DNA of 64,000 bases from NCBI RefSeq assembly GCF_004005855.1, contig NZ_SACL01000011.1, positions 62,001 to 126,000 on the forward strand, in the 5' to 3' direction. Of the stretch, positions 14,934-22,873 are shown piece after piece. The notes beneath the pieces are model-generated. The model did no database searches. It was not told where the DNA came from and saw only the letters and a list, made by a program, of their open reading frames with translations. Source of the DNA: Rhodovarius crocodyli. Lineage in GTDB: Bacteria > Pseudomonadota > Alphaproteobacteria > Acetobacterales > Acetobacteraceae. Every line of letters starts with the position of its first letter. Position 1 is the stretch's first letter. A program made the translations under genes and the position numbers.

Positions 14934-16693
14934 CACTCGCCCCCGATCTGGTAGATCAGCGGGATGGACTTGCCGAAGTCACGGCCTTCGCCTGGCTGGC
15001 CGAAGTCGCCACCGCCAGGCGGCGGAGCATCCATGCTAGCCGGCTTGGCATCCATGCTATCCGCCCCCACCACCGCATCATCGTCCAGGCCGGGACTGCC
15101 GTTGTGACCAGGGCCAGGGCCTTCGGCATCCGGGTCGCCGAAATCGCCTCCGCCACCGCCGAAATCGTCACCCTGGCCGGGCTGTTGTTGCAGCGTTCCC
15201 TGGTAGACGGTCATCAGGGCGGGGTTCAGCGGTGCGGCGCCCAGCTTCGGATCCGGGTGCACGCCTAGGCCCTGCTCGGCGCGCAATTCATCGACGGTCA
15301 TGGTCAGCTTCTTGCCTTCCCACTCCCGCGCCTGGTCGCGCTCATCGAGGCCAATCCAGCGGAAGCAGTATTTGTCGCTGAAGTCGGTGACGACGAAATC
15401 GGTCAGTGTCTGCTCGAAGTAGCTCAGCAGCGGGCGCAGGCCCTTGTCCTTCGAGGCGGCCAGCTTCTCGGTGGTGTCGCTGCCGGAGAGCGAGGAGCTG
15501 CCGTTGGTGAAGCTCTCGAAATTGATCTCGTCTGGCGCCATGCCATAGATCGCGCAGATGAGGCTGGTCAGGAAGGTCATCCACTTCGAGAAATACATCT
15601 CGTTGAACTCGACGCCGAACCGCTCGAAGCTGGCCTTGCCGTCCGGATCCTTGTTGACCATCACGGGCAGGCCGAAGGCGTTTTTCGCCCCGGTGGTCAT
15701 CTGCTTCCAGTAGCGCTTGAAGGCCGCCAGCTCGGCGTCACCGTAGTCGCCCACCAGGTGGAGCATGCCGCGCGGGATGCTGTTCTGCTCGAAGCCCGCG
15801 ATGTTCAGCGTCATCGCGTTCAGGAAGCCGGTGACGGTCTGCACCAGCACCTCGGTCTCGCTGAAGCCGTAGCCGCCATACCGGACATCGGCGCAAGCGT
15901 TGCGCGGTTCGTAAATCAGCGCGTCGGGCTGGTAGGCGGTGGTGACGCGCCCGTTGACCACCTGGACCGCCACCGCGTCCGGATACTCGGGGTGCCCGTC
16001 ATCGGTGCAGAGGCGGATGGTGCTGCCGTCGAGCGCATAGAGGCCGTCGATGCCGAGGCTCCGATCGCGCTTCATCTCCGTCTCGATCGCGGCCGCGTCC
16101 ATGGCCAGGGTGTCGAAGACGAGCTTGCCCATGAAGGTGGGGAAGTTGTCCCGCTTCAGCGCCTTGCGCTTCCGAGGGCTCCACTCGAATCCGCAATGCT
16201 GGAAGAAGCGCGTCAGGCGCGCGATCGAGGCCTCTTCCTCCGGCGCCAGCTCGTGCTTCGGGTCCACATGACGGATCGCGAAGCCCAGGCCGCCATCCTC
16301 GGAAGGGCTGCAGAAGCGCGCGACCTGGCGCTGGCGCGTCCACACCACGGCGGAGAGGACGGGGGTGCGACGCACCATGTCGCGCATGGTCTCGGGGGAA
16401 AGCAGGCCCGGCCGGTCGTAGTAGCCGCCCTGCAACGCCAGTTGGAGGTCATCGCGATCAAGCGACTGCATCCCGCGCCGCTCGGGCATGTGGACGCGGG
16501 TGCCCGGGAACGGGATGACGTTCTGCGCCTTCAGCAAGTCGAGGGATTCGCGGATCTGGTCCACCACTTCAGGTGAGAACAGGTCGCCGGCGGCCGGCAT
16601 GCTGGCCCGGGTTAGCTGCGTCTCCGCATCCCGAACCTCCATGGCGGGGGCGCGGGGATCGGTCGCGACACTGCGGGCATCATCGGAAGACAT
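14933..16693 (-). CDS. Phage portal protein, 586 aa
   Basis: Forms the dodecameric gate through which DNA enters and leaves the head. It has the portal core pattern: MVRRTPVLSAVVWTRQRQVARF, LDGSTIRLCTDDGHPEYP, a long helix region GFLNAMTLNIAGFEQNSIPRG, and AIYGMAPDEINFESF with a Ser-rich loop leading to KGLRPLLSYFEQ. The C-terminal 100 residues are Gly/Asp/Pro-rich low complexity. It lies directly after the large terminase and before the head proteins, the usual packaging order. The ATG at 16693 has no Shine-Dalgarno but sits 13 nt after GTCGTGACG. Confidence 0.9.
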   Translation of the reverse strand: MSSDDARSVATDPRAPAMEVRDAETQLTRASMPAAGDLFSPEVVDQIRESLDLLKAQNVIPFPGTRVHMPERRGMQSLDRDDLQLALQGGYYDRPGLLSPETMRDMVRRTPVLSAVVWTRQRQVARFCSPSEDGGLGFAIRHVDPKHELAPEEEASIARLTRFFQHCGFEWSPRKRKALKRDNFPTFMGKLVFDTLAMDAAAIETEMKRDRSLGIDGLYALDGSTIRLCTDDGHPEYPDAVAVQVVNGRVTTAYQPDALIYEPRNACADVRYGGYGFSETEVLVQTVTGFLNAMTLNIAGFEQNSIPRGMLHLVGDYGDAELAAFKRYWKQMTTGAKNAFGLPVMVNKDPDGKASFERFGVEFNEMYFSKWMTFLTSLICAIYGMAPDEINFESFTNGSSSLSGSDTTEKLAASKDKGLRPLLSYFEQTLTDFVVTDFSDKYCFRWIGLDERDQAREWEGKKLTMTVDELRAEQGLGVHPDPKLGAAPLNPALMTVYQGTLQQQPGQGDDFGGGGGDFGDPDAEGPGPGHNGSPGLDDDAVVGADSMDAKPASMDAPPPGGGDFGQPGEGRDFGKSIPLIYQIGGE

Positions 16694-16702
16694 GACCCCA
16701 GC

Positions 16703-16718
16703 GTCGCGTCACGACGCC
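16703..16718 (-). promoter_or_regulatory. Late-gene upstream signal GTCGTGACG, copy 2
   Basis: On the minus strand GCGTCGTGACGCGAC precedes the portal gene, with 13 nt from GTCGTGACG to the ATG at 16693. The signal overlaps the stop codon of the large terminase gene, so it is constrained by more than coding. Confidence 0.5.
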
Positions 16719-18754
16719 GGGATGTATGCGAAGCAGGCGGGCGCATTCGCCTGCGTTCTGAACTCGCGCGCCGTGCAGTGCCCATCCCGGAACGCCTCGC
16801 ACGCACCGCAGGTGTTCGGCGCCGCCTCCTCGATCATGGCCTGGATGCTGGGCGGCAAGCCGGGCGTGTCCAGCAAGCTGGTCTGCTCGGGCGGCTTAAG
16901 CGGATCCGGCGCGCCATTCTCCAGGAGCATGAAGGTGGTGCCGCCGCCGTTGCGGATCCAGGCGATGTCGCACAGCATGTTGGCGAAGCTGAAGTGCGGG
17001 TCGAGCCCCACCTTCTGCACCTTGCCCACGGGCTTCCGGGTCTTTTCGTCCTGTTCCATCACCAGCGCCGTCTTGGTGAAGTGGTCGAACACCCAATCCT
17101 GGCAGATAGGGATGCGGTGCTCGCCCTTGGTGTCCTGGACCATCTGTTCCAGCGCCGCTGGATCCGGGAACAGGCAGCCGCCGTCACGGAGGCGGAACAG
17201 GGCCATCTGCATGGCCTTGTACTGCTGGATGGTGACGGTCCACCGGCTGCGGTCGCTCTCGGCCGTCCGGCGATCGCTCTTCGTGAGATCGTCACCCCAG
17301 ACCAGCATGTCGTCGCGAAGGTTCGCATAGCCGGCGAGATAGACGCGGCGCGGGAACCTGGCGGCCAGCTTTCGGGCCTCGTTGGCATTCGGGAGCTGTT
17401 CGATAACGCAGAGCTGGACGCCATACTGGTCCATGAGCTCGGCGGTGCGCCCGAAGGCCTCGTTGCCGAACACCGCCTCCACATGCAGCACCCCCTGGCG
17501 GCCATCGGGCAGCCGGCCCTTGATGATGTGGACGTTGAAGCCGCCCATCTGGTCCACGCCCATGAAGGTGCCGCGTCCAGACTTCTGCCAGGTCAGCCCC
17601 ATCTCCATGCCCTTTCGGGCGGCCTCACGCAGGTGGGCCAGGGTGACGGGGAGCTGATCGGCGTCGATGTAGGGCCGCGCCAGCGTGCGGTTGTAGAAGC
17701 TCTTCTTCTGGTCGCCCGTCTTCGCCCGGTTGAAGTCCGTCACCAGGTCGCGGGCGGTCATCTTCGGGCTGATGGTGCGCGGAAGGAGGAAGCTGCGCAC
17801 GCCGGTCAGCGCCAGGTTGCCGGGCTGCTGCGGAATGTAGCGCCCGATTTGGGCATCTCGGATCCAAGCCCGGCAGCGCGGGCAGACATAGACGAACTCG
17901 TTGTGGGGGGCGTGCGCCACCTGGCCGGTGTTGTAGGCGGTGGATTTGCCCGGGAAGATCCCGCCCGGGTCGGAAAGGTCGCTTTCCTCGCCGCATTCCA
18001 GGCAGCGGGTGTGCCACACCTCCTGGTTGCCTTGCAGATACCAGTAGTTGATGTCCAGCTCCGGCTGGTTGGCGGTGCTGAGCATGAGGGTGAACCGGAG
18101 ATCGCTGTCGCCCATGCGGGCGATCACCTTGTCGATGTGGGCCAGGGCCATCTCCTGCACCTCATCGAGGCTCACGATGTCCATGGGCCGGCTCTCGGTG
18201 GTCACACGGCCACTGGTCCAGAGGAACATCAGAAGCGATTCACCGAATTGGCGGGTCAGAACGTTGCCCTCGCCGATCTTCTTCTTGCTGCCGTCCACCT
18301 CCTGGCGGGTGATCAGCCGCTCATAGAGCATCGGCGCCGAGCGAAGGATGGCCATAAAGCGCTGCTCGGATTTGAAGCCGGCGGTGGACTGGTCGGGCAT
18401 GAACATGCCGATGTTCACCGGGCTGAACTTGAGGCTCATGTAGAGCTGGGCCAGCACCTCCCACACCGTCAGGCCAAGCTGCGTCGCCTTCTGGATCACC
18501 AGCTTCTGCTTGAAGGCCTCGGCGCGGGTGGTGGGGATGGCCTCATAGATCGGGCGCAGCGCGGGCCGATCGGCCAGGCTGAACGGGCGCCGATCGACCT
18601 TCAGGCCCTTCGAGCCAAGATCCTCCACCCACTGGATGAAGGTCATCTCCTCGGGGATGGATCCCGTCTGCGCGTAGCCCTTCTCGGCGGCGAACAGGGC
18701 CAGCCGCCGCGAGAACTGCTGAATAGCCTGGTCGGCAATGCTGGTGCGGGCCAT
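16709..18754 (-). CDS. Terminase large subunit (GpA-like), 681 aa
   Basis: ATPase and nuclease that packages phage DNA. The ATPase part shows IQKATQLGLTVWEVL (variant Walker A, about residues 91-99) and MDIVSLDEVQEM (Walker B, about 192-202), followed by LMLSTANQPE. A zinc-binding insert follows: CLECG (251-255) and CPRCRAW (291-297). The nuclease half begins around TFMGVDQMGGFNVHIIKG. A last Cys-rich tail (NTCGACEAFRDGHCTAREF) may bind a metal. Length and layout fit the GpA family. The ATG at 18754 overlaps the stop of the small terminase gene by 1 nt, and the portal gene follows closely. Confidence 0.92.
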   Translation of the reverse strand: MARTSIADQAIQQFSRRLALFAAEKGYAQTGSIPEEMTFIQWVEDLGSKGLKVDRRPFSLADRPALRPIYEAIPTTRAEAFKQKLVIQKATQLGLTVWEVLAQLYMSLKFSPVNIGMFMPDQSTAGFKSEQRFMAILRSAPMLYERLITRQEVDGSKKKIGEGNVLTRQFGESLLMFLWTSGRVTTESRPMDIVSLDEVQEMALAHIDKVIARMGDSDLRFTLMLSTANQPELDINYWYLQGNQEVWHTRCLECGEESDLSDPGGIFPGKSTAYNTGQVAHAPHNEFVYVCPRCRAWIRDAQIGRYIPQQPGNLALTGVRSFLLPRTISPKMTARDLVTDFNRAKTGDQKKSFYNRTLARPYIDADQLPVTLAHLREAARKGMEMGLTWQKSGRGTFMGVDQMGGFNVHIIKGRLPDGRQGVLHVEAVFGNEAFGRTAELMDQYGVQLCVIEQLPNANEARKLAARFPRRVYLAGYANLRDDMLVWGDDLTKSDRRTAESDRSRWTVTIQQYKAMQMALFRLRDGGCLFPDPAALEQMVQDTKGEHRIPICQDWVFDHFTKTALVMEQDEKTRKPVGKVQKVGLDPHFSFANMLCDIAWIRNGGGTTFMLLENGAPDPLKPPEQTSLLDTPGLPPSIQAMIEEAAPNTCGACEAFRDGHCTAREFRTQANAPACFAYIPAS

Positions 18755-19323
18755 CAGATGCCGAATTGGCGGGTGACGGCGCGCAGCCGGCCGAGCACGC
18801 GCGCCTGGAGCTCGGGGCTTTCTCGGTTCAGCTCTTCGAGCATCATGTTGATGAAGGTGTCGAGCCGGTGGGCGTCGTGGAGCTGGCTGTTCAGTGTCAG
18901 CGAGGCCTGGATGGCCCGGATCATCTTGTCCGCCGCCTGCAGCGTCAGCTTGGGATTTCTGGGCTTCGTCGCATCCTCACCGCGCGCATAGGCCAGAACG
19001 CCCTCGATGGCCTGCAACGAGACGGACAGCTTATCGAAGACCGCGAGGTGCGAGAGGCTGATGGAACTGGCGGCCGCGCCGGACATCCCGCCGGCGGCAC
19101 CAGCTTGGGCGTCCGCCGCGGCGCGCTTCACCTGGCCCGTTTTAAAGGCGTGGTCGATCCATCGGCCGATGGTGCTGCGCGGCAGGTCTTGAAACTGCCG
19201 GCAGATGGCTGCCTTCAGCTTAGCAGGATCTGCCCCGTCTTCGAGATATTGGGCCACCGCCACAACCACCTGCGCTCGCTGGGCGGCGCGTTCGGCTTCG
19301 TCCCCGGCCGCGTCATCGGTCAT
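18754..19323 (-). CDS. Probable terminase small subunit, 189 aa
   Basis: Lies immediately upstream of, and overlapping, the large terminase gene. Residues about 35 to 65 form a likely helix-turn-helix (LKAAICRQFQDLPRSTIGRWIDHAF). The middle is an Ala/Gly-rich linker and the C-terminal 90 residues are helical (KLTLQAADKMIRAIQASLTLNSQLHD), as expected for oligomerising small terminases that recognise packaging sites. Sequence families are very diverse, so the call rests on position and HTH. It overlaps the upstream metallopeptidase gene by 11 nt. Confidence 0.68.
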   Translation of the reverse strand: MTDDAAGDEAERAAQRAQVVVAVAQYLEDGADPAKLKAAICRQFQDLPRSTIGRWIDHAFKTGQVKRAAADAQAGAAGGMSGAAASSISLSHLAVFDKLSVSLQAIEGVLAYARGEDATKPRNPKLTLQAADKMIRAIQASLTLNSQLHDAHRLDTFINMMLEELNRESPELQARVLGRLRAVTRQFGI

Positions 19324-19825
19324 TGCGTCGCTCGGTGGCGGCCGAGATGAAGGCCTTCACATCCGGCAGCCAGGCGCCGTAGCGGCGCACCACCTCGTTG
19401 AACTCCTCGATGTCGTGGGGTCGGATGGCCCAGACGGGGAGACCTTCAGCGTCGAAGCGGGGTTCGCCATCCTTATCCAGCGCCTGCATGCAGTGCATGA
19501 GCTCGTGGAAGATCAGCGCCTCGCGCTGGCGCTCGCTGGCTTCCTCCCAGAACTCGGCGTCCAGGGTCAGGATGAAGGCGGGGATGGAGCCGTGGAACTC
19601 TTCCAGCAGCCACATGCCGAGCTGGGCATAGGCACCCTGGAATCCAGGTAGACCCATGCTGCCGAGCTCGCGCTTCCCGCCGCGCAGCTTCGGCACATGG
19701 CGCATCAACACCAGGATGTCGGGCTTGGCGATCCGGAGCGTGTCGAAGTCCTCGGCGCACTCGATCAGCCGCTCCATGATGGGGCGAGGATCGTTCGGGC
19801 CTTCTGGGGCGGGGGCGAAGGTCAC
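19313..19825 (-). CDS. Putative phage metallopeptidase, 170 aa
   Basis: Contains a zinc metallopeptidase motif, LIFHELMHCMQALD (HELMH at about residues 107-111), with a possible third ligand in RPHDIEEFNEVVRRYG about 30 residues later. The size and the leading segment ending in LDAEFWEEASERQREAL fit the putative phage metallopeptidase family found near terminase genes. It could mature a head protein or have another lysogeny-related role; this is not known. The start is GTG 19825 with GAGGTG just upstream. It lies 6 nt after the winged-helix gene stop. Confidence 0.7.
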   Translation of the reverse strand: MTFAPAPEGPNDPRPIMERLIECAEDFDTLRIAKPDILVLMRHVPKLRGGKRELGSMGLPGFQGAYAQLGMWLLEEFHGSIPAFILTLDAEFWEEASERQREALIFHELMHCMQALDKDGEPRFDAEGLPVWAIRPHDIEEFNEVVRRYGAWLPDVKAFISAATERRNDR

Positions 19826-19831
19826 GGCACC

Positions 19832-20113
19832 TCAGCACGCCACCCACACTACCGCGCGGCGGCCGGCCGCAGTCAGCCGGAAGCGGTCGGTGCGCTGGAC
19901 CGAGCCCTTATCAAACAGCTCCACCCGCCGCGGGCGATAGGTGTTGCCGGAGAGGCCTAGAGCGTTCTGCCCTTCCTCGTCCGTGCAGCCGAGGGCGCCA
20001 CAGCGGCGGATGTAGTCACCGACCAGGCGCCGAAGGCGGTTCGTGTCCGTCTCGATCGCATATGCGGCGGCCTGGGATGTGGGGCTGTTCGGCTGGAACG
20101 GCGCTTCGGTCAT
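19832..20113 (-). CDS. Small winged-helix protein, 93 aa
   Basis: Begins MTEAPFQPNSPTSQAAAYAI. Residues 30 to 90 look like a winged-helix domain: LVGDYIRRCGALGCTDEEGQ, NALGLSGNTYRPRRVELFDKG and SVQRTDRFRLTAAGRRAVVW, the last being wing-like. Such small proteins in phage operons often bind DNA. The ATG at 20113 lies 3 nt from the stop of the zinc-ribbon gene. The specific role is unknown. Confidence 0.6.
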   Translation of the reverse strand: MTEAPFQPNSPTSQAAAYAIETDTNRLRRLVGDYIRRCGALGCTDEEGQNALGLSGNTYRPRRVELFDKGSVQRTDRFRLTAAGRRAVVWVAC

Positions 20114-20115
20114 GG

Positions 20116-20388
20116 TCAAGCCTTCACGGGCGCGGCGCGCCGAATGACGATCCTGGCAGGGCAGGCAGCGGTGGGGGTCGGGTTGACCTCGCAACGAAAC
20201 GGAAACAGCTTCGGCCCGGCCTTCAGCCCGCAGCCGCAGATCGCGCTGACGGCGCCGGTGGCGGCAGCACCGCAGTGGTGGCAGACCACCTCCCTGCCCC
20301 GCCCCATGATGCGGCCGCCGCAAAACCGGCAGGCATGGTCGAGAGGGGCCCAGCCCCCCGCGCCCTCAGAAGAAGGCAAGCTGTTCAC
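20116..20388 (-). CDS. Zinc-ribbon protein, 90 aa
   Basis: Two Cys pairs, CRFCGGR and CHHCGAAA, followed by CGCGLKAGPKLFPFRCE, make a zinc-ribbon fold likely. The start at GTG 20388 is chosen because it keeps the first Cys pair; it overlaps the upstream gene by 23 nt, and TTG 20382 is a possible alternative with better spacing to GGGTGA. Role unknown; small phage zinc ribbons commonly bind nucleic acid or RNA polymerase. Confidence 0.5.
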   Translation of the reverse strand: MNSLPSSEGAGGWAPLDHACRFCGGRIMGRGREVVCHHCGAAATGAVSAICGCGLKAGPKLFPFRCEVNPTPTAACPARIVIRRAAPVKA

Positions 20389-21010
20389 CCTTCAGCGCGT
20401 TGGCGAAAGTCGGGATCACCGTGTTTCCGAAGCCCGCCCGCCGCCACTGGCGCCGATAGCGGGGGCGCCGGCTGGCGCCAGCAAAGCCCGGCCCGAGCTC
20501 GGGCAGCGCGTCGTCGGGGATCGGGCCCAGCCGGTGAAATCCGATGACGGTAGCGGCGCCGGCGGTCTCTTTGGCCGCAATCAACATGGCCTCCACCCGC
20601 GACGAGACCGATCCATAGCGGCGGTGCAGCGGCTGGGTGGAGGAAATGACAATGGAAATGGGGTGGAGGGCTGCCGCCAGCCCGGGCACCTTCCCCCGTG
20701 CGTCGCGCCCCCGCGCTACCTCGCGCTGCCGGTTGTAGCAGGAGATGCAGTAGAGGCCGCGGATGAGGCGCCGGTCGCCCGCCGTGCATCGCACGCACAG
20801 CGGTTCGAGCTCCCGGGCGCGGGCAGCAACTGCAGCTTTCTCGGGGTCTACGCCGGCGTGACGCGCGCCAATTGGGCACCCGATGCAGGCGTTCCGCGTC
20901 TCGCCTAGCTGAGGTGGGCGCTTCTCGACGGATAGCCAGAGGCGGGCACAGCCTGCCGTCGAGAGACGCGACCTGGTGCGCTCACATTGAAAGAATTCGA
21001 GCCCGAGCAT
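20366..21010 (-). CDS. Cys-rich phage protein, probable zinc-binding, 214 aa
   Basis: Residues about 40 to 95 carry four Cys groups: NACIGCPIGARHAG, PLCVRCTAGDRRLIRGLYCISCYNRQREV. This resembles a treble-clef or zinc-finger nucleic-acid-binding module. The second half (HPISIVISSTQPLHRRYGS, ATVIGFHRLGPIPDD) is a different, unrecognised domain and the C-terminus is basic (RRPRYRRQWRRAGFGN). It is the first gene of the leftward packaging operon. Two operator-like palindromes lie upstream (21028-21053, 21109-21128), so it may be a regulator of the genes that follow; this is inference. ATG 21010 has a GGGGGTGG stretch upstream. Confidence 0.58.
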   Translation of the reverse strand: MLGLEFFQCERTRSRLSTAGCARLWLSVEKRPPQLGETRNACIGCPIGARHAGVDPEKAAVAARARELEPLCVRCTAGDRRLIRGLYCISCYNRQREVARGRDARGKVPGLAAALHPISIVISSTQPLHRRYGSVSSRVEAMLIAAKETAGAATVIGFHRLGPIPDDALPELGPGFAGASRRPRYRRQWRRAGFGNTVIPTFANALKGEQLAFF

Positions 21011-21027
21011 GCCCCACCCCCGAAGGA

Positions 21028-21053
21028 ATATCCCTCATGCTCATGGAGGAATA
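21028..21053. promoter_or_regulatory. Operator-like palindrome, copy C
   Basis: TATCCCTCATG then CATGGAGGAATA form an imperfect inverted repeat, with a spacer of about 6 nt rather than 4. It lies 18 nt upstream of the Cys-rich protein start at 21010, where an operator of the leftward packaging operon would be expected. Confidence 0.5.
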
Positions 21054-21108
21054 CGCCGGCATCCTCCACGCCGCAAGATAAGATCTCCCCCCACATGGAG
21101 GTTCTGCA

Positions 21109-21128
21109 ATCCTACACTTATGAAGGAT
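21109..21128. promoter_or_regulatory. Operator-like palindrome, copy E
   Basis: ATCCTACA-CTTA-TGAAGGAT is an 8-4-8 inverted repeat with one mismatch. It lies about 100 nt upstream of the 21010 start and overlaps the last codons of the holin-like gene (stop at 21118). With copy C it forms a pair in front of the packaging operon. Confidence 0.6.
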
Positions 21129-21696
21129 TTGGACGAATGCGAACGGCGGTCGAAGTGGTCTGGACGTTACTCGTACTGCCCAGGCTGCTCCCTAGAAAGA
21201 AGTTAACGGTATTGTTGTAGCCACCGATGGTCGCGCCCAGGATCACGTTGACCAGTGCCACCATGATGGAATCCGCACTCAGCATGATCGCCGTCACGCT
21301 GCCGGTGGCGGAGAGGATGAACACCACGATGGTGCTGATGGCCACGGTATCTCGCATGCGCGTGCTGCCACCCGCACGGACCACCTCCACGTCACGCGAC
21401 CGGGCATCAGCGGTGTTCTGAGCCTCGATCTCCAAGGTGGCGTTGCGCTGCTTCGCCAGCTCCACCTCATTCTCGGCCAGCACCCGCTGAAGCTGAACCC
21501 GAAGCTCCGTCACCGCGCCGGGATTGGTGTCCAGGAAGCGCTGCGCCTCGGCCGGGTCGCTGCTGCCGACAACCTGCTGCACCACGCCGGTCAGGCTCTC
21601 GGCCACCGCGGCGCCGCGCTCGCCGGCTATCAGCTTGCCGATCCACTCGGCGGCCGAGGGCAGCACTCCCATAAGGAGCGGAAGGAGAGCGAACAT
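21118..21696 (-). CDS. Holin-like membrane protein, 192 aa
   Basis: An N-terminal hydrophobic segment (MFALLPLLMGVLPSAAEWIG) is followed by a charged coiled region (residues 60 to 105, LRVQLQRVLAENEVELAKQR) and two C-terminal membrane segments (TVAISTIVVFILSATGSVTAIML and SIMVALVNVILGATIGGYNN). It lies directly downstream of, and overlaps, the endolysin gene. This is the usual place of a holin, which opens the inner membrane so that endolysin can reach the wall. Topology is unusual for small holins because of its length, so another membrane function is possible. Confidence 0.65.
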   Translation of the reverse strand: MFALLPLLMGVLPSAAEWIGKLIAGERGAAVAESLTGVVQQVVGSSDPAEAQRFLDTNPGAVTELRVQLQRVLAENEVELAKQRNATLEIEAQNTADARSRDVEVVRAGGSTRMRDTVAISTIVVFILSATGSVTAIMLSADSIMVALVNVILGATIGGYNNTVNFFLGSSLGSTSNVQTTSTAVRIRPNPS

Positions 21697-22556
21697 CAGG
21701 AGGCCTCCCCATTAAGCGCGCGCCAGGTGGCTGGCCCGACCACGCCATCCGGGCGCAGGCCCTTGGACTGCTGGAACCGGACCACGGCGGCTTCGGTGGC
21801 GCGCCCGAAGATCCCGTCGATCTGAAGGTGGGACACGCCCAGCTTCGTCTGCACCAGGCGCACCAGCTCGCCCCGGTCGCCCACCTTCAGCATGTCGAAG
21901 ACGGTGGTGGCTGCCTGCACGCTGGGCACGGTGTGTTCCGCAGCTTCGCTGATGACGAACCGTTCGTAGGCGCTTTCCAGCTTCTCGTCGTAGCGGTTCA
22001 CCGCGTAGCTGGGCCCGTTGTAAGCACGGGCGAAGGCCGCCCAATCCTTGTCGCGGAGCGCGGTGGTCAGCCGATTGGCCTTCACGAATGAGCAGAAGGC
22101 CAGCAGGTGCTCACGCTCGCCCTTCAGCATCGAGGCGACAAAGACCTCCACGGAGGTGAAGCCGGCGGCCTGGAAGTTGCTGCCCAGGATCTGGAACAGA
22201 CCCCAGCTCGCGGCGGACAGCGCGGCGCGGCGATCGAGCTCCACGGCGCGCAGCAGCCGGGTGTATTCGGCGGCGCCACCCAGGTAGAGGCCGGTGGTCC
22301 AGCTCGCGCGGCTGATGTCCGGATGTGAGACATTGAAGCGTCCACCGGTCAGCCGGCCGAAGATGTGGGCCTCGAACAGGATCCGGGGGCGCTTGCTGCC
22401 ATCGGTCAGGAAGCCGCCGGCGCCGCCGGTCTCAACGGTCAGCACGGCCCGGATCGTCGCCAGGTCCGTCCCGAGGGTGGCAGCGGCCGCTTCGATGTCG
22501 GCCCGCGCCATGGGCGCTGCCGCGCCGGAGAGGGTGAGGAGGGTGCTGTCTGACAT
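21696..22556 (-). CDS. Endolysin: N-acetylmuramidase with peptidoglycan-binding domain, 286 aa
   Basis: Cleaves the cell wall at phage release. The catalytic part (residues about 15 to 190) has AVLTVETGGAGGFLTDGSKR, with the likely catalytic Glu at 42, then ILFEAHIFGRLTGGRF and ASWGLFQILGSNF, all hallmarks of the N-acetylmuramidase family. The C-terminal 65 residues are a PG_binding_1 domain (VGDRGELVRLVQTKLG, IDGIFGRATEAAVVRFQ, GVVGPATWRAL). No signal peptide is present, so export depends on the holin-like partner. The ATG at 22556 lacks a Shine-Dalgarno and sits 13 nt after GTCGTGACG. Confidence 0.92.
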   Translation of the reverse strand: MSDSTLLTLSGAAAPMARADIEAAAATLGTDLATIRAVLTVETGGAGGFLTDGSKRPRILFEAHIFGRLTGGRFNVSHPDISRASWTTGLYLGGAAEYTRLLRAVELDRRAALSAASWGLFQILGSNFQAAGFTSVEVFVASMLKGEREHLLAFCSFVKANRLTTALRDKDWAAFARAYNGPSYAVNRYDEKLESAYERFVISEAAEHTVPSVQAATTVFDMLKVGDRGELVRLVQTKLGVSHLQIDGIFGRATEAAVVRFQQSKGLRPDGVVGPATWRALNGEAS

Positions 22557-22566
22557 GGCGGCAGGG

Positions 22567-22580
22567 TGTCGTCACGACAG
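22567..22580 (-). promoter_or_regulatory. Late-gene upstream signal GTCGTGACG, copy 3
   Basis: On the minus strand CTGTCGTGACGACAC precedes the endolysin gene, with 13 nt from GTCGTGACG to the ATG at 22556. Unlike copies 1 and 2 the following bases differ (ACAC instead of CGAC), which narrows the conserved core to the nonamer. Confidence 0.5.
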
Positions 22581-22605
22581 TTCGGGCGGGTGGCCGAGAA
22601 GGTAC

Positions 22606-22620
22606 GTTCGCGATATGTTC
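22606..22620. promoter_or_regulatory. LexA (SOS) box, alphaproteobacterial type
   Basis: GTTC-GCGATAT-GTTC matches the alphaproteobacterial LexA site GTTC-N7-GTTC exactly. It ends 4 nt before the ATG at 22625 of a rightward gene and lies 50 nt from the divergent endolysin start. It suggests that the two rightward cargo genes, and possibly the lysis pair, respond to DNA damage. Confidence 0.65.
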
Positions 22621-22624
22621 TCAT

Positions 22625-22861
22625 ATGGCCGCGGACATGTACCACCCGAAGCCGGTGGATCCCCTCTCCTACCGAATGCGCCTGGTCATCGCCGTGACAT
22701 GCCCGCCGCCGTGCCACCACCGCCGGCAGGGCCGGCTGGATGAATGGGTCTGGCGCTTCAACCTGGACCTGTCGATGAAGCTCTATCAGTTCCACGCCAG
22801 GCTGAAATGCTCGGTCTGCGGCCGGAAAGAGGCTCGCCTGGACTTTCCGCAATGGAGGTGA
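22625..22861 (+). CDS. Small Cys-containing prophage protein, 78 aa
   Basis: Begins MAADMYHPKPVDPLSYRMRL; an internal ATG at 22637 is an equally possible start. Cys residues occur in VTCPPPCHHRR and again in RLKCSVCGRKEARLD, which would make a small zinc-ribbon fold, as in phage and mobile-element proteins of this size. It follows a LexA box directly and is followed by the 203-aa membrane gene in the same direction. No Shine-Dalgarno is clear. No function is recognised. Confidence 0.5.
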   Translation: MAADMYHPKPVDPLSYRMRLVIAVTCPPPCHHRRQGRLDEWVWRFNLDLSMKLYQFHARLKCSVCGRKEARLDFPQWR

Positions 22862-22873
22862 GGTAATGGTCTT

